From Aralia elata (taxonomy: Eukaryota > Streptophyta > Magnoliopsida > Apiales > Araliaceae), in the NCBI GenBank assembly GCA_034770075.1, contig JAVJAP010000041.1, positions 1-64,000 on the forward strand: a DNA stretch of 64,000 nucleotides, in the 5' to 3' direction. Shown here piece by piece: positions 23,601 to 35,161 of this stretch. Both the position numbers and the translations under genes were made by a program. The notes beneath the pieces were generated by a model. That model ran no database searches and was not told where the DNA came from. It saw only the letters and a program-made list of their open reading frames with translations. Numbering within the stretch: position 1 is the stretch's first letter; each line of letters starts with the position of its first letter.

Positions 23601-24096
23601 TCTTTTACTTAGAGGAACTCCATTCTAATACACTCACTCCTCCCAAAGATCGAATTTCAAAGAGTGAAAGTGGATAGATTTTTGTGTACTCGAAGAACTC
23701 CATAACCCGCTCGGAAGATTAATTTTGCACACATTTATGTATTTTCACATCTTTCATTTTATCTCTCATACCCTAACATTAACGAAAAACCTTAGTTTTT
23801 TAATTTTAATTTTACCATGATATATGTAATTATGTCAATATGAGATATAATATGTAGTGCACGTTGCAAAATTGTCTTATTCATGTTTCTCTATATGCAA
23901 GGATCGTATTTCCAAAAATTGGGGAAATCAACCATAAACCATAAATGTTAGAAAACAATGAAAAACATGAATTTACTGTAAACCCGTGGGACAAAACTAC
24001 CATCTTTTTATTATAATTTAATTTATTAATTGCACATACACATTTATTATTAACAAAATGAATAATCCCGCGCGCAACGCGCGGGTTTGTATCTAG
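20666..24096 (+). mobile_element. Non-autonomous Helitron, 3,431 bp
   Basis: The element begins TCTATTAATTATAC and ends CTAG, with the hairpin CCCGCGCGCAACGCGCGGG at 24,067-24,085, 7 bases before the CTAG. It sits between A (20,665) and T (24,097), as rolling-circle Helitrons do, without target duplication. The paralogous copy B near 11,430 reads ATTAAA directly followed by TATATTATTAAAA, a ready-made empty site. No Rep/helicase frame is present; the inside is AT-rich with repeats, so it must be mobilised by another element if at all. Confidence 0.9.
23161..23485 (+). repeat. Minisatellite inside the Helitron, period about 79 bp, four units
   Basis: Each unit contains ATTCTTTTAGCCTACTACT, ATTTCTTTTCTTTAGCC, CTATTTATCCGTGATTAGCA and CAACACA, with point differences. 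Tandem arrays near the 3' part are common in non-autonomous Helitrons. Confidence 0.85.
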
Positions 24097-25409
24097 TATA
24101 TAACTAAAAGCACAAATATTGTTTTACAATTTTTTGGTCCAGCCTTTTTATTTCTTATTCAAATTAGTATAAAATTAGTATAAGTACTATTCGAAATTAA
24201 TAACAATTAAATACTACCCAAATTTGTAAAGTATTCAAAAGAAACCCAATTTATTAGGAAAAGGAAGTTGTCTTTTGTTTTTATATCTCTACTAGGAAAA
24301 AGAAATTTCTAAAAGAATTTTTATTTTTGGTTCTATCAATTTTATTACAAGCATTTTTATTATAATTTTATATAAGATAATATATCTTAACAAACTTTAT
24401 GTAGGATAATTTCATTTTTACAATTTTATTAAGATATTAAGATAATCAATTATTTTATTAAAAAAACGAAAAACTATTAGCAAATCACGTAATTTAATTA
24501 TATTAATATTAGTCGTGACTTTCATTATTAAATTAATATCTGACTACATTAAGTTCATTAAAATTTGAAATTTGATTTAATTAAATTCATTAAAAATTGA
24601 TTTTTTTTTATCAAATCAAATGATTATTAGTGTTAATAATATATATGATTTTTCTGAAACATAATAACTGTAAATTAGTTAAAAATTTATTGGGCTCATT
24701 ACTAACTAATTGTCATAATAAAATCAAAATTTATTAAATTTTGAGTTTCATAATTATATTAGGATTATAATTTCAAGCGAATTTTGGCAATATAGCAACA
24801 CTAATATCGAATTTTATTACAAATTTAAATAAAATTTAAATAATTATTTTTTCATAAATATAACTAAATATACTTGTACTTCACACGAATTAGTGAAATT
24901 ATTTAAATAAATGAGTTGAGCTTAAATTGTGCTCTGCTCGAACTTGACTTAATCAAACTCTACATTTTAAGCATAAAATGTTAGAGCCATCATAAAATAA
25001 AATACTATTTGGCCCTTTTCCCACTAAAAAAAGACTATCCGAAGTATATGGTGTTTCGCCCAATCAGCATCATCTTTGCCTTCCACAAGTGGGAAAGGGA
25101 AATTCCGAAGGCGGAATGTAATTTAATGTCAAAAAAATCTCAAGGCGGTTCATTCGACGACGAAACTTCAATACTCTGAATATTTACTTCTACGAGAGTT
25201 ATGCTATGTATTGCATATTTTATTTTTTAAAAGGTTTTGTTATTTATTGTGCGACAAGTTTGTGATCAATTATAATTGTGAAATATATATTCATGTATAA
25301 GATAAAATTATAAGAGTTTTCATTTATTACATATTTTTTTTTTATAAAAATTAGCATTAATATTTATACACATAACTGACAATCAAAAAATTAACATAAA
25401 CATTCACAA

Positions 25410-26820
25410 TATCAACCTGATCGACCTCAGTTGTCTCAAGAGGGATCAGGGATGAGTCCAAAGCTCCGGCAGACGTTCCTACACCTTATGCCCTCGGTTG
25501 TTCTATATCAAGAGGGGGGGAAGAGGGCCCCATTTGCTTTTTCCTCCTCAGCAATGCCTCTTCCTCGGGGTGAGGAGATTCAGCACCAAAAGAAGCAGTC
25601 GTGAACAGCTCCTTCGGGGCACCGCTAGAAGATCCCCAGTCGTTGAGGAGGGCTCTATTATAATCATTCCGACTGGTTCGCCTCCTACCTCAATCGAGGA
25701 ATGACGCACCAGCCTCTTCCTCTTGCCTCTGGGTTCCCCAACCTTCGCTGGTCCTTCTGGCGGGCCAGATTTGGATGCTCCTTCGGCAGCCACCTCAGGC
25801 AAGGTTGAAACTTTAGTGCCCGAAGCTTTCTTACTTCGAGCCATCCTGACTTTCTCAACTCCTGAGAGCTTGACTCTCAGGACTCCAGCCGCCTCGAAGA
25901 TCGCTTCGTTGTCAGGATTCTTTCCAGAGTCGGCCACTGCACAATCAAAGGAAAAAGGAGATTCAACACTTCATCAATTCAATAATGATACGCATTCGGG
26001 AAAATAAAATAGACTTACAGCTATGTGCGTGCAACCAGTCTTGATCATTTAGGAGCAACCGGTTCCACTTCACCGAAGGTCGCTTGGAATACAAAACCTC
26101 GAACTCCTCCAACCTTCTTCAAGAAATCCGATTTGGATTCAGTTGGTCTTTGTTCGGGTTTGACCAAGGTCCTACCAACTCAGTGTCCGGTCCCTTAATG
26201 AAAAACCAATCCCCATGCCACCCTTTATTACTGGATGGGGTATCCATTAGGGTATCTCTACTCGGGTTTTTGATTATTTGGTAAAATCCCTTCTCTTTAC
26301 AGGCGGTGAGGAAAAAGAATTGGTAGAAGAAATCTATGCTCGGGACAATGTCCTTGGATGAGCAGAAAGCAATGAAACCATTTAAATGAATAAAAGAATT
26401 TGGGGACAGTTGGCTCAAGCTGAGCCCGATTGAGTGAAGGAGCTCAAGAACGAAAGGACAGAGCGGAAATCGCACCCCGAAGAGAAGTAATTGCCGATGG
26501 ATTGGAATCCACCCCCTTTCGGGTTGCCAGTATACTCTTTCCTGACCTTCAGGCCTCCTAATGTCGTATGACTCGGGAATATAGAACTTCGTCATCAGCA
26601 AGTCAAAAAAGGAGTTTTTTATTGAAGAAGGGATGTTAACTACTCTATAGTCTAGGGCGAAATATTTGGTCCTATTGTACTCTTCAACATCCCTCATTCG
26701 CTCTATAATCACTGGTTTCCATGGTTAACCCTCGGGGATTCCGGCCTTAGCAACAGTAACTTCATCTTTAATACGGGAGAACGAAGCGCCTGCTTCTTGA
26801 GCGTTTTTACCCTTAGCCAT
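25410..26820 (-). pseudogene. Antisense ORF of the first Tat element, Transposase_28-like (PF04195) protein
   Basis: The start is ATG at 26,820 (MAKGKNAQEAGASFSR). After one in-frame stop (26,725) the frame continues with VIIERMRDVEEYNRTK and the domain recognised as 'putative gypsy type transposon': VRFPLCPFVLELLHSIGLS, QLSPNSFIHLNGFIAFC, then SNKGWHGDWFFIKGP. A stop at 26,119 and probable intron follow; a later exon (25,937 down to 25,410) is Ala/Lys/Pro-rich with a KRKR cluster. The role of this family is unknown; it lies antisense to the element's own genes between pol and the 3' LTR. Compare the copy at 29,585-31,666. Confidence 0.72.
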
Positions 26821-27552
26821 TATAAAAAAAGAAAAGAATGATGGACGACTTACTTGAGATGCTCTGGAAATGGGACGAACGGGCGATTTTTGGAATAAAA
26901 GCAGCGACGGCGTAAGGACTCTTTGCAAAGGAAGATCGGTTTCTATGGAAGAGAATAGGTTTGCTGGTGGGAAGCGGCGTCTGGATTAACTCTCCCTATA
27001 AGAGTAAACATCCGACGGCCAAAATCGTTCCTATCTAACGGATGGGGTTCTATTGGAGTAGAAGCGGCGGGAGAAGTTATTGCTGGAATGACGTATTGCG
27101 TGCCAGCTGTTCCCCTAAATTCCACTTTTGAAATTCAAAATAGTTGTTGGGCCATTTTATGTTGGGACAAGGTCAATGGGCCTCAATGCAAAATGATTGG
27201 GCCTGAATATGCGTGTTTGTAAGGATCTGCCCACGCAATGGATCCAAATATCAACCTGGTCTTGTTCGCCCTCGGGACGATACCTCTAAGGATCCCAAGG
27301 AGCATCTTCTTTCAGTTCTTATACTTTCGGGTATCCGAGGGGGGTTACCTTTGGTCTGACGCCTTCGAGAGTCCCTAGGAATATGTACCTTCGGGTTAAC
27401 GCTTGAAGACACATGAAGGGGAAGTGCCCTCGGTCTGATGTCTTTGGGTTCTCGAGAAGATTAATTTTCTTTTCACATTATAAGTTTCCGATTGTTAAAG
27501 TCTCTAATTCACTCCCCCAGCACATATCTTATACTGAGGGAGTAGGGGGCAA

Positions 27553-28007
27553 TGTTCGGATATAAATCCTCATGGGCTTGATTGGGCTCCCCATCTTGGG
27601 CTCGGCCCAAAGGCCCATCATGCTTAATGAGTTATAAGAGTTATAAGAGGACTCTCTAGTTCGAAAAGGCTTGGGCTGGAATTCTAAGTCCTTATGGCTC
27701 CTTACCGGATAACACTCCTATTGGATCAAGGTAATTGAGTCTGGGTCCAATAAGGATTCTGGACAGAACACTCCTAATGGGAGTAGTAAGTAGCCAAGTG
27801 AATCCTATAAATACCCAAATAGCAATGAAGGCAAGGTACGAGATAATTTATCCTACTAAATATTGAACCTCCATTGTTAATATACCTTGAGCTTGTTACT
27901 TACTCTTACACCGGAGGAGTCCACAAACGGCCCAAACCGTTGGGACTTTTGTGCAGGTACACGCCCAACGAGTTGGTTGAACACGCGGACAAAATTAAGC
28001 GTTAACA
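27553..28007 (+). mobile_element. 3' LTR of the first Tat element
   Basis: 455 bp from TGTTCGGATATAAATCC to GCGTTAACA, right after a polypurine tract. CCTATAAATACCC at about 27,804 is a good TATA box. The end shares CTTTTGTGCAGG, ACGCGG and GCGTTAACA with the 5' LTR end at 39,414-39,500 on the other strand. Confidence 0.8.
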
Positions 28008-28839
28008 TATATATATATATATATATATTATTTTCCCTTTCTAAATATTCTTTCATTTGAAATATAAGATTAAAATTGAATTATTACAGTTGATATAAAA
28101 TATTTTTAAATTTAAAGTTGATTTGATATTTAACTTTTGAAATGATAGAATTTGAAATTAATAGCACTTTTTTGATAATTTGTGATTTTTATAATTTTTA
28201 TTATCTAATATTAAATGAATTTATATTTATTTTGAATTTAAAAATATTTCAAATAAACTTTAAAAAATCAAAATTGATCCTATACTTTAGAACGTAAGGA
28301 ATATAATTTATTTTAAACATATTTTTAAGTAAACATCAGTCAATATATTAAATATGGTCTAAAGTTTGACTTAAAAAAGAAAGAAAAAGAAAAGAAGAAA
28401 ATATTGAATTTTATTGTTTTCTTCTCTAAAACATTTGAACTCTTATTTTTGTCACCTATGACCTTGTCATCTCTCAAATGGTCAGAAAAAAAAACTCTTA
28501 TTTTTATTAAAAGTTGAACCATGGTTAACTAAGGTTGAAGTAAGGTGACATGTGTCATTTAATGCACTCAATGTGTTAAAAGTAAATTCTTTAATAGTCT
28601 TCTTCTTTTTGTGCGCTAAACTATACTACTAGGTTGCCAATTTAGTGAGGAGATGGAAAACAAAAAGAAATTTAATATGGAAAAATCTAATTTAAAAGGC
28701 CAAAAACGCAATGAGTTAAACAGTCAAATAAAAATAAATTTGAAGCAATAATCATCATTGCCTTTATTTTAGTTACTATAATTAGAAATACTAATTATCA
28801 TTTTAAACATAATTAACTATAAGTTATGCAATGTATTAT
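28008..28839. other. AT-rich spacer between two Tat elements
   Basis: It begins with a (TA)n tract (28,008-28,029). No gene, no clear element ends. It may be the original host DNA into which one or both elements inserted. Confidence 0.45.
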
Positions 28840-29212
28840 AAGAGTACAGGTTGTTCAAGGTTTTAACAATAGATGTTTAGCACTTTAGTGAGCAAAGAGT
28901 GATTACATGCGAATTAGGGTTTATCTTTGTATTTATAGATGATGACACCCCTTCATCGCCCTGTCCCCGAATTGCAATAGGACTCCTAATCATGGTAACT
29001 ACATATGATTGGATAGAAATCAATTTCCTTAAAGAAAGGAAGTCGGATATAATCCTGACTCTTTCCTTAAGAACTACAATTTAAATACAGTTCAGAATCT
29101 TAGATTCCCAAAAGTCCTCTTGTTGCCCAAAATAGTTTCCCACATGGGGTCACCCCCTCTAAGTGGATAGGACCCACCAGATCTATCAGGCCCAACAAAC
29201 TAGGCCCCAACA
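28840..29212 (-). mobile_element. Partial 3' LTR of the second Tat element
   Basis: On the minus strand it begins TGTTGGGGCCTAGTTTG after a polypurine tract (GAGTTGGGGCAA) at 29,213-29,224, has a TATA-like CTATAAATACAAAG near 28,930, and shares GTTAAAACCTTGAACA with the 5' LTR piece near 39,555. It is cut at about 28,840, losing the end of the LTR. Confidence 0.75.
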
Positions 29213-29584
29213 TTGCCCCAACTCTCTTGTTATAATAAACTTATAATAAGAGAGTACATAAAGATTAATACAATTTAAACCATTTTCATCGAAACCAAAC
29301 AGCCCCTTCGTGTTGCACACGCCAACCACTAGACCCCGCCACCTTTATTAGCTGCACCTTGAAAAAAGTGTGAACCAAAGAGTCACATCAAAACTCATGT
29401 TCCCCTAAAACGAACCGCCACTTTGATCAAAAGACTTTCTCTCTCCTTCTGCAACAACTTTCTCAGGCACACGCAACTATCATTTTCGACGAATCACACC
29501 CCTTACCTGCAAAATCCGATCAACTATAGCCAACACCACCAACCAAACTGACCACCCCTCCGCTTCAACCGAACTAACGAACAA

Positions 29585-31666
29585 ATGCTCTCCGACATCC
29601 GCCAACAGTACCGCATCCCTCTTACCCACGATCTCCATGCCCTGAATCTAGAGGAGAGAATGTACCACCGACCCAACGGCTGGACCGCCATTTCCCTGTA
29701 CGCACTGAAATACGGGGTCCGATTCCCCCTCCACTAATTCATCATCACCTTCCTCAGATTCGTTGGAGTCGGATTCGCCCAACTAGTCCCGAACTCATTC
29801 ATCCACCTCATTTGCTTCATCGCCTTCTGCCAAGAGTGCGGTGTAGAGCCATCCATAGATTTCTTCTTCACCCTGTTCTCATTAGGTCGATCCAGGGAAT
29901 CGGGGTTCCGCCAAATCAACAAGCAACCAAATAAAGCAGCACAAAAAACGCACTCTAATGAAAACCCCTACCAGCAACAAGGGGTGACACTCCCACTGGT
30001 TCTTTATCAGAGGACCTGAAACCTACAAAATTCCTGACTGGGCACAAGCCGCCAAACCCAACGTAGTGTTCGACAAATTCACCTGCAGCCGAGCCGAGGA
30101 ATTAGCCCTACTCATAGCCAAAATGCCGGAAGAAGAATGGAGCATAGACCTTGTGAACGACCAAGCTTGGCTGTACAACCATAATCGTAAGTTAAACTAA
30201 CTCATTCACACAAAACCTTCCAAATCGTCATAATCCTACATAACCCTTCTTTTGTCTACAGTATCTCTCATCAAGCTGATGACGATCAAAGAGATCGCCC
30301 AGTCATCAACTGCAACAATAACTCCCGAAGACATTTTCGACCCTCCGAAGAAACAATTCCCCTAACCAGCCAACCTCCCGAAACTCCCCTCCTGATAAAT
30401 CCCATCACTGCTATCCCCATAACACAACCCCCAACGTCAGCCATCGACCCCTCCACAGACATTCATACCGAAAAGAGCCCTCTTGAGATGATAGCTGCCG
30501 AAAAAGATGCTCTCTTCAAAAAGAAATGCCAATTAGTTAAGGCAATCACTAAAAAACCTGCCCATACACCATCACAACACCCAATCGCCGAACCTACCCA
30601 GACGTCCGAACTTAATATCATCCAACCCGACTCCGCTAAACCCACTAAAACCGTCGACCCTGACATTCCTCTATATAAGAGGAAAGAACGAGCTGAATCA
30701 TCCTCCGCCCCTCCCACCAAAAACCCACACACAAAACATCTTCCGGAACCCCAACAACACCAACAATCAACAAATACTCCCTTATCCGGATCGCCATCAC
30801 TTTCTACCGAAGTACGAGAGATTCGGGAACTTTATGCCACAATGAGCCTATGGCCGGAAGACCCCAAAGACTATCCCATGGAGCTCTTCTAGTACTTCAA
30901 TCTACCCAAAGACGGTAACAGATTTGAAGACATCACAACCGAAGAGCTGATCTATGCAAACTCCATGCATATGGGTTGTGTAAGTAGAACTGCCTCTCAC
31001 ACACCTTTTCCATCGTTCACATACCCTTAACTCCAAATTAATTATTTTAAATTGCAGTCTAATGTTATCACCGCCCGAACCCTGAGTCATCTCGAGAAGA
31101 TTAAGGACCGAGAGGGAGTACTCAAGGCCGAAATCATCGAACTCAAACTCCGAATCGAAGCTATAAAATCCGGCTTCGAGAAAGAACAGAGCCTTCATGC
31201 CAATACCACCTTTCGCTACGAAGAACTGGAGAAGGAGCTGAAGAAGACCAAATGGCAACTTTTCGAAGTAACCGAAAAAAGAGAACAACTTTTAACAGAA
31301 CGAGTCGAAGATAAAAATCGAATAGACACCATGGAAAAATCTATCACAAGTCTTCAGAATCGGCTTTAGACTGTGCATTTCCAGTTGGCAGATCTAATGA
31401 AAGAACCCAAGGCATTGGAGGTGAGTCACAACGAATTAAAAGCACAAGGTCCTCCAATGACGGAAGAAGCTAAACAAAAAATCATCGTCGAATACCGTCG
31501 ATCTCCTAGACTAACCGAAGAAGTACTAAAGCAATATGGCGATGGGTACTTAGCCACTCGCGAGAAAGATAGAACCAAAATGCTCGCAGCTAATCTAGAT
31601 CCTTTCATCCTAGACTCTTCTGATGATGAATCTAATGCCGAAGGGGACCCTCTACCCCTACAATAA
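29585..31666 (+). pseudogene. Antisense ORF of the second Tat element, Transposase_28-like with coiled coil
   Basis: Three exon-like parts: 29,585-30,186, 30,262-30,979, 31,058-31,666, joined by GT-AG introns (donor GTAAGT twice). The first has the PF04195-type region: YHRPNGWTAISLYALKYG, VRFPLH, QLVPNSFIHLICFIAFC, VEPSIDFFF, then HWFFIRGPETY and NDQAWLYNHN. The second is Pro/Thr/Lys-rich with PLYKRKE. The third is a coiled coil (HLEKIKDREGVLKAEIIELK..., EELEKELKKTKWQLFE) and ends acidic (DSSDDESNAEG). Stops interrupt it at about 29,737 and 29,985 (a TGG-to-TGA site compared with the 26.2-kb copy), plus a frameshift before 30,488. Lying opposite to pol recalls the antisense gene of maize Grande; function unknown. 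Confidence 0.75.
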
Positions 31667-31819
31667 ACATTTACAATTTTTTTCCTTTTTATGTAATAGA
31701 CACCCCATATGTACAAAACTGTTACGTAAATGAAAAGTCTATTTTGGAAAAATTAACTGCTCTACTTTATTAATAATTGAACAAAATTATATAAACTGGG
31801 AAAGGAAAAAGTACATAAC

Positions 31820-32838
31820 TTATTGATAATATTTCCTAAGCCTCCCAGCATGCCAAGTATGTTTCACTTCTGAACCATCCATGGCCCGAAACGGGTAAGT
31901 TCCTGGCTTCGGCACATCTATAACTTCATAAGGACCCTCCCAGTTCAGCATAAACTTGCCCGTATTCTGGGGGGTCGACGATTCAGCCTCTCGAAGTACC
32001 AGATCTCTGACCTCAAACCTCCTTTGCTTAACCCTTTTATTATAATGTTTGGCCATTTTTCTTTGGTAGACTGCTAGCCTTACCAAGGCCGACTCTCGAA
32101 CTTCTTCCAGCAGATCCAATTAAGACGAAGGCCTTCGTCGTTGTACATTTCCTTGTACTAACTGACCCGAAGAGAGGGGGACCTGATTTCAACCAGTACT
32201 AAGGCATTGATTCCATAAGCTAATCTAAATGGTGAATCACCCATTGTCATCCTCGACGTCGTTCGATAAGCCCACAAGACACTAGGCAACTCCTCTGGCC
32301 ATCGACCCATAGCTTCATCTAGTCTTCGTTTGATCCCATTGAGTAGGGTACAGTTTGTTACTTCCACTTGCCCATTCGACTGAGGATGAGCCACCGAAGT
32401 CTTCCTATGTTGGATATTTAAGTTCGCCAGAAATCTTCAAATTTTGAGCCCACAAACTGTCGTCCATTGTCAGACACCAAAACCATTGGAATACCGAAAT
32501 GAAACACTATAAACTCTTTAAGAAATTTTAAGCACTCTTGCTCAGAAATAGACCGAAGTGGCTTCGCCTCCACCTATTTGGTCATATAATCAATGGCGAC
32601 AATCACGAAGCTGACCTGTCCCTTAGCCTTTAGTAACGGTCCTAAGATATCAATCCCCCAAATAACGAATGGAATGGGAGAAAGAACTGAAGACAACTTC
32701 TCTAGGAGCTGATGCGGTATTAGACTATTTAACTGGCACTTTGGGTACTTCTTTACATAGTCCTTCGCTTCTTGAAACACCGTTGGCCAGTAGTAACCTT
32801 GCCAAAGAACCTTGTATGCCAACGTCTTCGTTCCATGT
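31820..32838 (-). pseudogene. Integrase, C-terminal part, of the second Tat element
   Basis: Catalytic-core traces: GIDILGPLL...FVIVAIDYMTK (first Asp), a MVLVSDNGRQF-like second Asp region near 32,470, and MAHPQSNGQVEVTN (Glu). The zinc-binding start GTKTLAYKVLWQGYYWPTV..CQ lies at the 3' edge of the solo LTR insertion. The last ORF (31,820-32,119) is the usual C-terminal tail ending WEGPYEVIDVPKPGTY...WHAGRLRKYYQ. Stops at about 32,120-32,157 and 32,395-32,573 break the frame. Confidence 0.8.
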
Positions 32839-34454
32839 TGTTGGGATATTTGTATGTATAACAAATACGACTCATACACGCAAGTGCACGTGATCCACAA
32901 GTAATATAAAGTAAGTAAAGTATCGATCCCACGAGGAATAGAATTACATTTACAACATCAAACACCGATTTTATAATTAATTCGGTCTCTTTAAACAATT
33001 GATTACAAGGCTAAAAATTATCTAATGATTACAAAAGAAACTAATAGAACAGATTATGGTTGTAAAAATACAGATTTTAAAAGCTTGGGATTATAATTTC
33101 ACTTAATGCAAACTTAGATTTCCATGCTTCCTATTGTTGCTAATTGATTATTATAGAATGTTGGTCGAGAACACGAATGTAAAATATGGCCACCTCTCGA
33201 TGCACCATATTCATATCATACTAAATCCACAATTGATAGAATGAATGTGAACACCCTAGATGACTAATGCACTATTCTCTATGTGAATTACAATCAAAAG
33301 GGTTTAAGAACAAGTTTTCAATTGGCCACATATGGTGCTTCGATATATCTCTATCCTAAGCACGAATCATATCTTCACGAGGAATATAAAAATTATGAAC
33401 ATATGCTAGCATAATTAGATCTCAATTTATATTTCCTTTCTCAATTCCATATAAATTATCACATTAATTGGTGATCAAGCAATTAAACATGAAGTATAGA
33501 TTATGCTAGACATTCATTTCATAACCAACTAGCAATAATAAGGAAGCATTTCAATTCTTAGCAATGCAAAAGATCCATTATAATCCCAAGAATTGAATTT
33601 AGTTCATAATAACAATACTAGAATTCATCATGCACAATTGGTTCATCATCATAATTAAAGATTAGGAAAATTAATCAAAAACAGAAAATATTCAAGCTCT
33701 CTGTTTCCGTTCTGCAACTTCTGATGATTTTCCAAATTGTGTAGATTGTTGATTTCTTGCTCCCACTCTCCAATTCAGCATCCATATAGCTCCATTCTTC
33801 AGTTCCCCAATGCAAATTGTGCTCAGCTGGTTGTTTTTAAGTTTGAAGCTAGAATGCAGTAAACTATTCTAATTTTCGTATAGGAGGAGAGCTCTCAAAA
33901 TTGAATTCTCAAATGGCTAATAATATATGCTTAATTTGTCTTATTTTGACTTATTCTAATTCCCATTAATAAAGTTTAAACCCACTGATCCCTCAAAATC
34001 TGGCACTACACCATTTCCTGATAATGCTGCTTCGCTGGATGGAACGTGTTGCATGGCTGGTTGGCGACGGGCGCAGCTGCGCCGGCGCCCTTTGTAAAAG
34101 GGGCGCAGCTGCGCCGGGGGCAGGGAAGGAACAGGAGGGGCGCAGCTGCGCCGGCCTCAAGGCCAAGCAAGGCGCAGCTGCGCCGGTTGCCAATCTGCTG
34201 TTGTGCTGCTGTAGTCTGATTTCTTGATTCTCGTGTCCTGTACAAGCAACAAATAATCAAATAGCTCCCAACCAACAAATGCAATAAACCCCGTGTCAAA
34301 TTTACCAAAAACCATGCAAAAGTCATATAATGAGAATAGTGAATCAAAACCGAAAGAGAGAGAAAAATGCATGAAAACGTACTAAGTAGCTATTAGATAA
34401 GCAACAAAAGAACCCAAATAGCATCCAATAAGTAGGTATGAAACCTACTTATCA
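32839..34454 (-). mobile_element. Solo LTR, Athila type, with perfect 5-bp target duplication
   Basis: CATGT lies at 32,834-32,838 and 34,455-34,459. On the minus strand the LTR starts TGATAAGTAGGTTTCATACC and ends ATACAAATATCCCAACA, 1,616 bp, TG...CA. Opening and size resemble Athila LTRs; the Athila element at 55,728 starts TGATGAGTGGGTTTTATACC. It carries four GGCGCAGCTGCGCC palindromes (34,070-34,184). It interrupts the Tat integrase/RNase H junction, so it inserted after the Tat element did and then lost its body by LTR recombination. Confidence 0.9.
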
Positions 34455-34567
34455 CATGTGGTCCCCATAAATTCCTTTATGCACCTCCCAAAGTACGTAC
34501 TCAGCTTTAGATAGGACCAAACACTTTAATAAAAGGGGAAGTGAATGCCCGCCGATACAAATCCCCA

Positions 34568-35156
34568 TCAATCAGCACGAAGTTTGAACTCCTGTATTTG
34601 ATTTTTTTTCGCTAAAATTCGGTTCGAAGGAAACTCGCCATCAACAAGATATCTTATGTAAGGTCCCATCCAACTGTCCGAACATTCCACCACCATTACC
34701 TCTGACCTCTGAACACTTGGTGAATTTAAGACTTCTAGATATACTGGCCCACTGAATGAACTTGCATCAATCGTTGCTAACATGGCCAATGCATCAGCTA
34801 TGGTGTTATTTGACCTATTAACTCCTTGAAAGGCGAACGAGCTAAAGTAATAGAGTCGATCTTTGACCTCTGCCAGGTATTTAGTCATCCTTGCCCCTCG
34901 AGCCTCATACTGCCCCGATATCTATTTAACTACCAACTGAGAATCGCTGAAGATGATCAACTTCTGGACCTCGAGACTCCTAGCCAAGCGCAAGCCCACC
35001 AAGATAGCTTTATACTCAGCCTCATTATTTGTCGTTTTGAATCTGAAGCGAATGGCCTGCTGCACCTTAAACCCTTCAGGACTTGTCAAGGTCATCCTCG
35101 CACTGCTTACATCTAAAGTAGACGACCCATCAACATACAAGGTCCACGAAACCTGA
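34568..35156 (-). pseudogene. Second RNase H (RNase H1-like) of the second Tat element
   Basis: MYVDGSSTLDVSSARM (first Asp), NNEAEYKAILVGLRLA (Glu), IFSDSQLVVK (Asp) and, after a stop at 34,922, GVNRSNNTIADALAMLA (last Asp). This extra RNase H after the RT-linked one is characteristic of the Tat lineage. It ends shortly before the solo LTR. Confidence 0.8.
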
Positions 35157-35161
35157 GCTGA

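Larger units (their letters stand above)
20070..25405. repeat. Duplicated segment, copy C (interrupted by a Helitron)
   Basis: It starts in a piece of the MSL10-like 5' region (TTGATGATTTAAAGAAACTT, GATGACTCCGTTGG, TCAATTGGCACTT), then jumps by deletion to the upstream DNA and follows copy B. The flank resumes at 24,097 and continues to about 25,405, where Tat retrotransposon sequence starts abruptly. It lacks the MITE and microsatellite of copy B. The tail words GGTGTTTCGCCCAATCA and CTTCCACAAGTGGGAAAGG are shared with 12,640-12,695. Confidence 0.82.
25406..28007 (+). mobile_element. 3' end of a Tat-lineage Ty3/gypsy retrotransposon
   Basis: Only the post-pol region with an antisense ORF, a polypurine tract (GAGGGAGTAGGGGGCAA, ending at 27,552) and the 3' LTR (27,553-28,007) remain. 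The 5' end is cut at the junction with duplicated copy C. The LTR terminus is related to that of the Tat element at 39,414. Confidence 0.8.

Noticed and set aside
34006..34347. Open frames over the GC palindromes of the solo LTR
   Set aside because: Ala/Pro/Arg-rich products of palindromic repeats inside an LTR.
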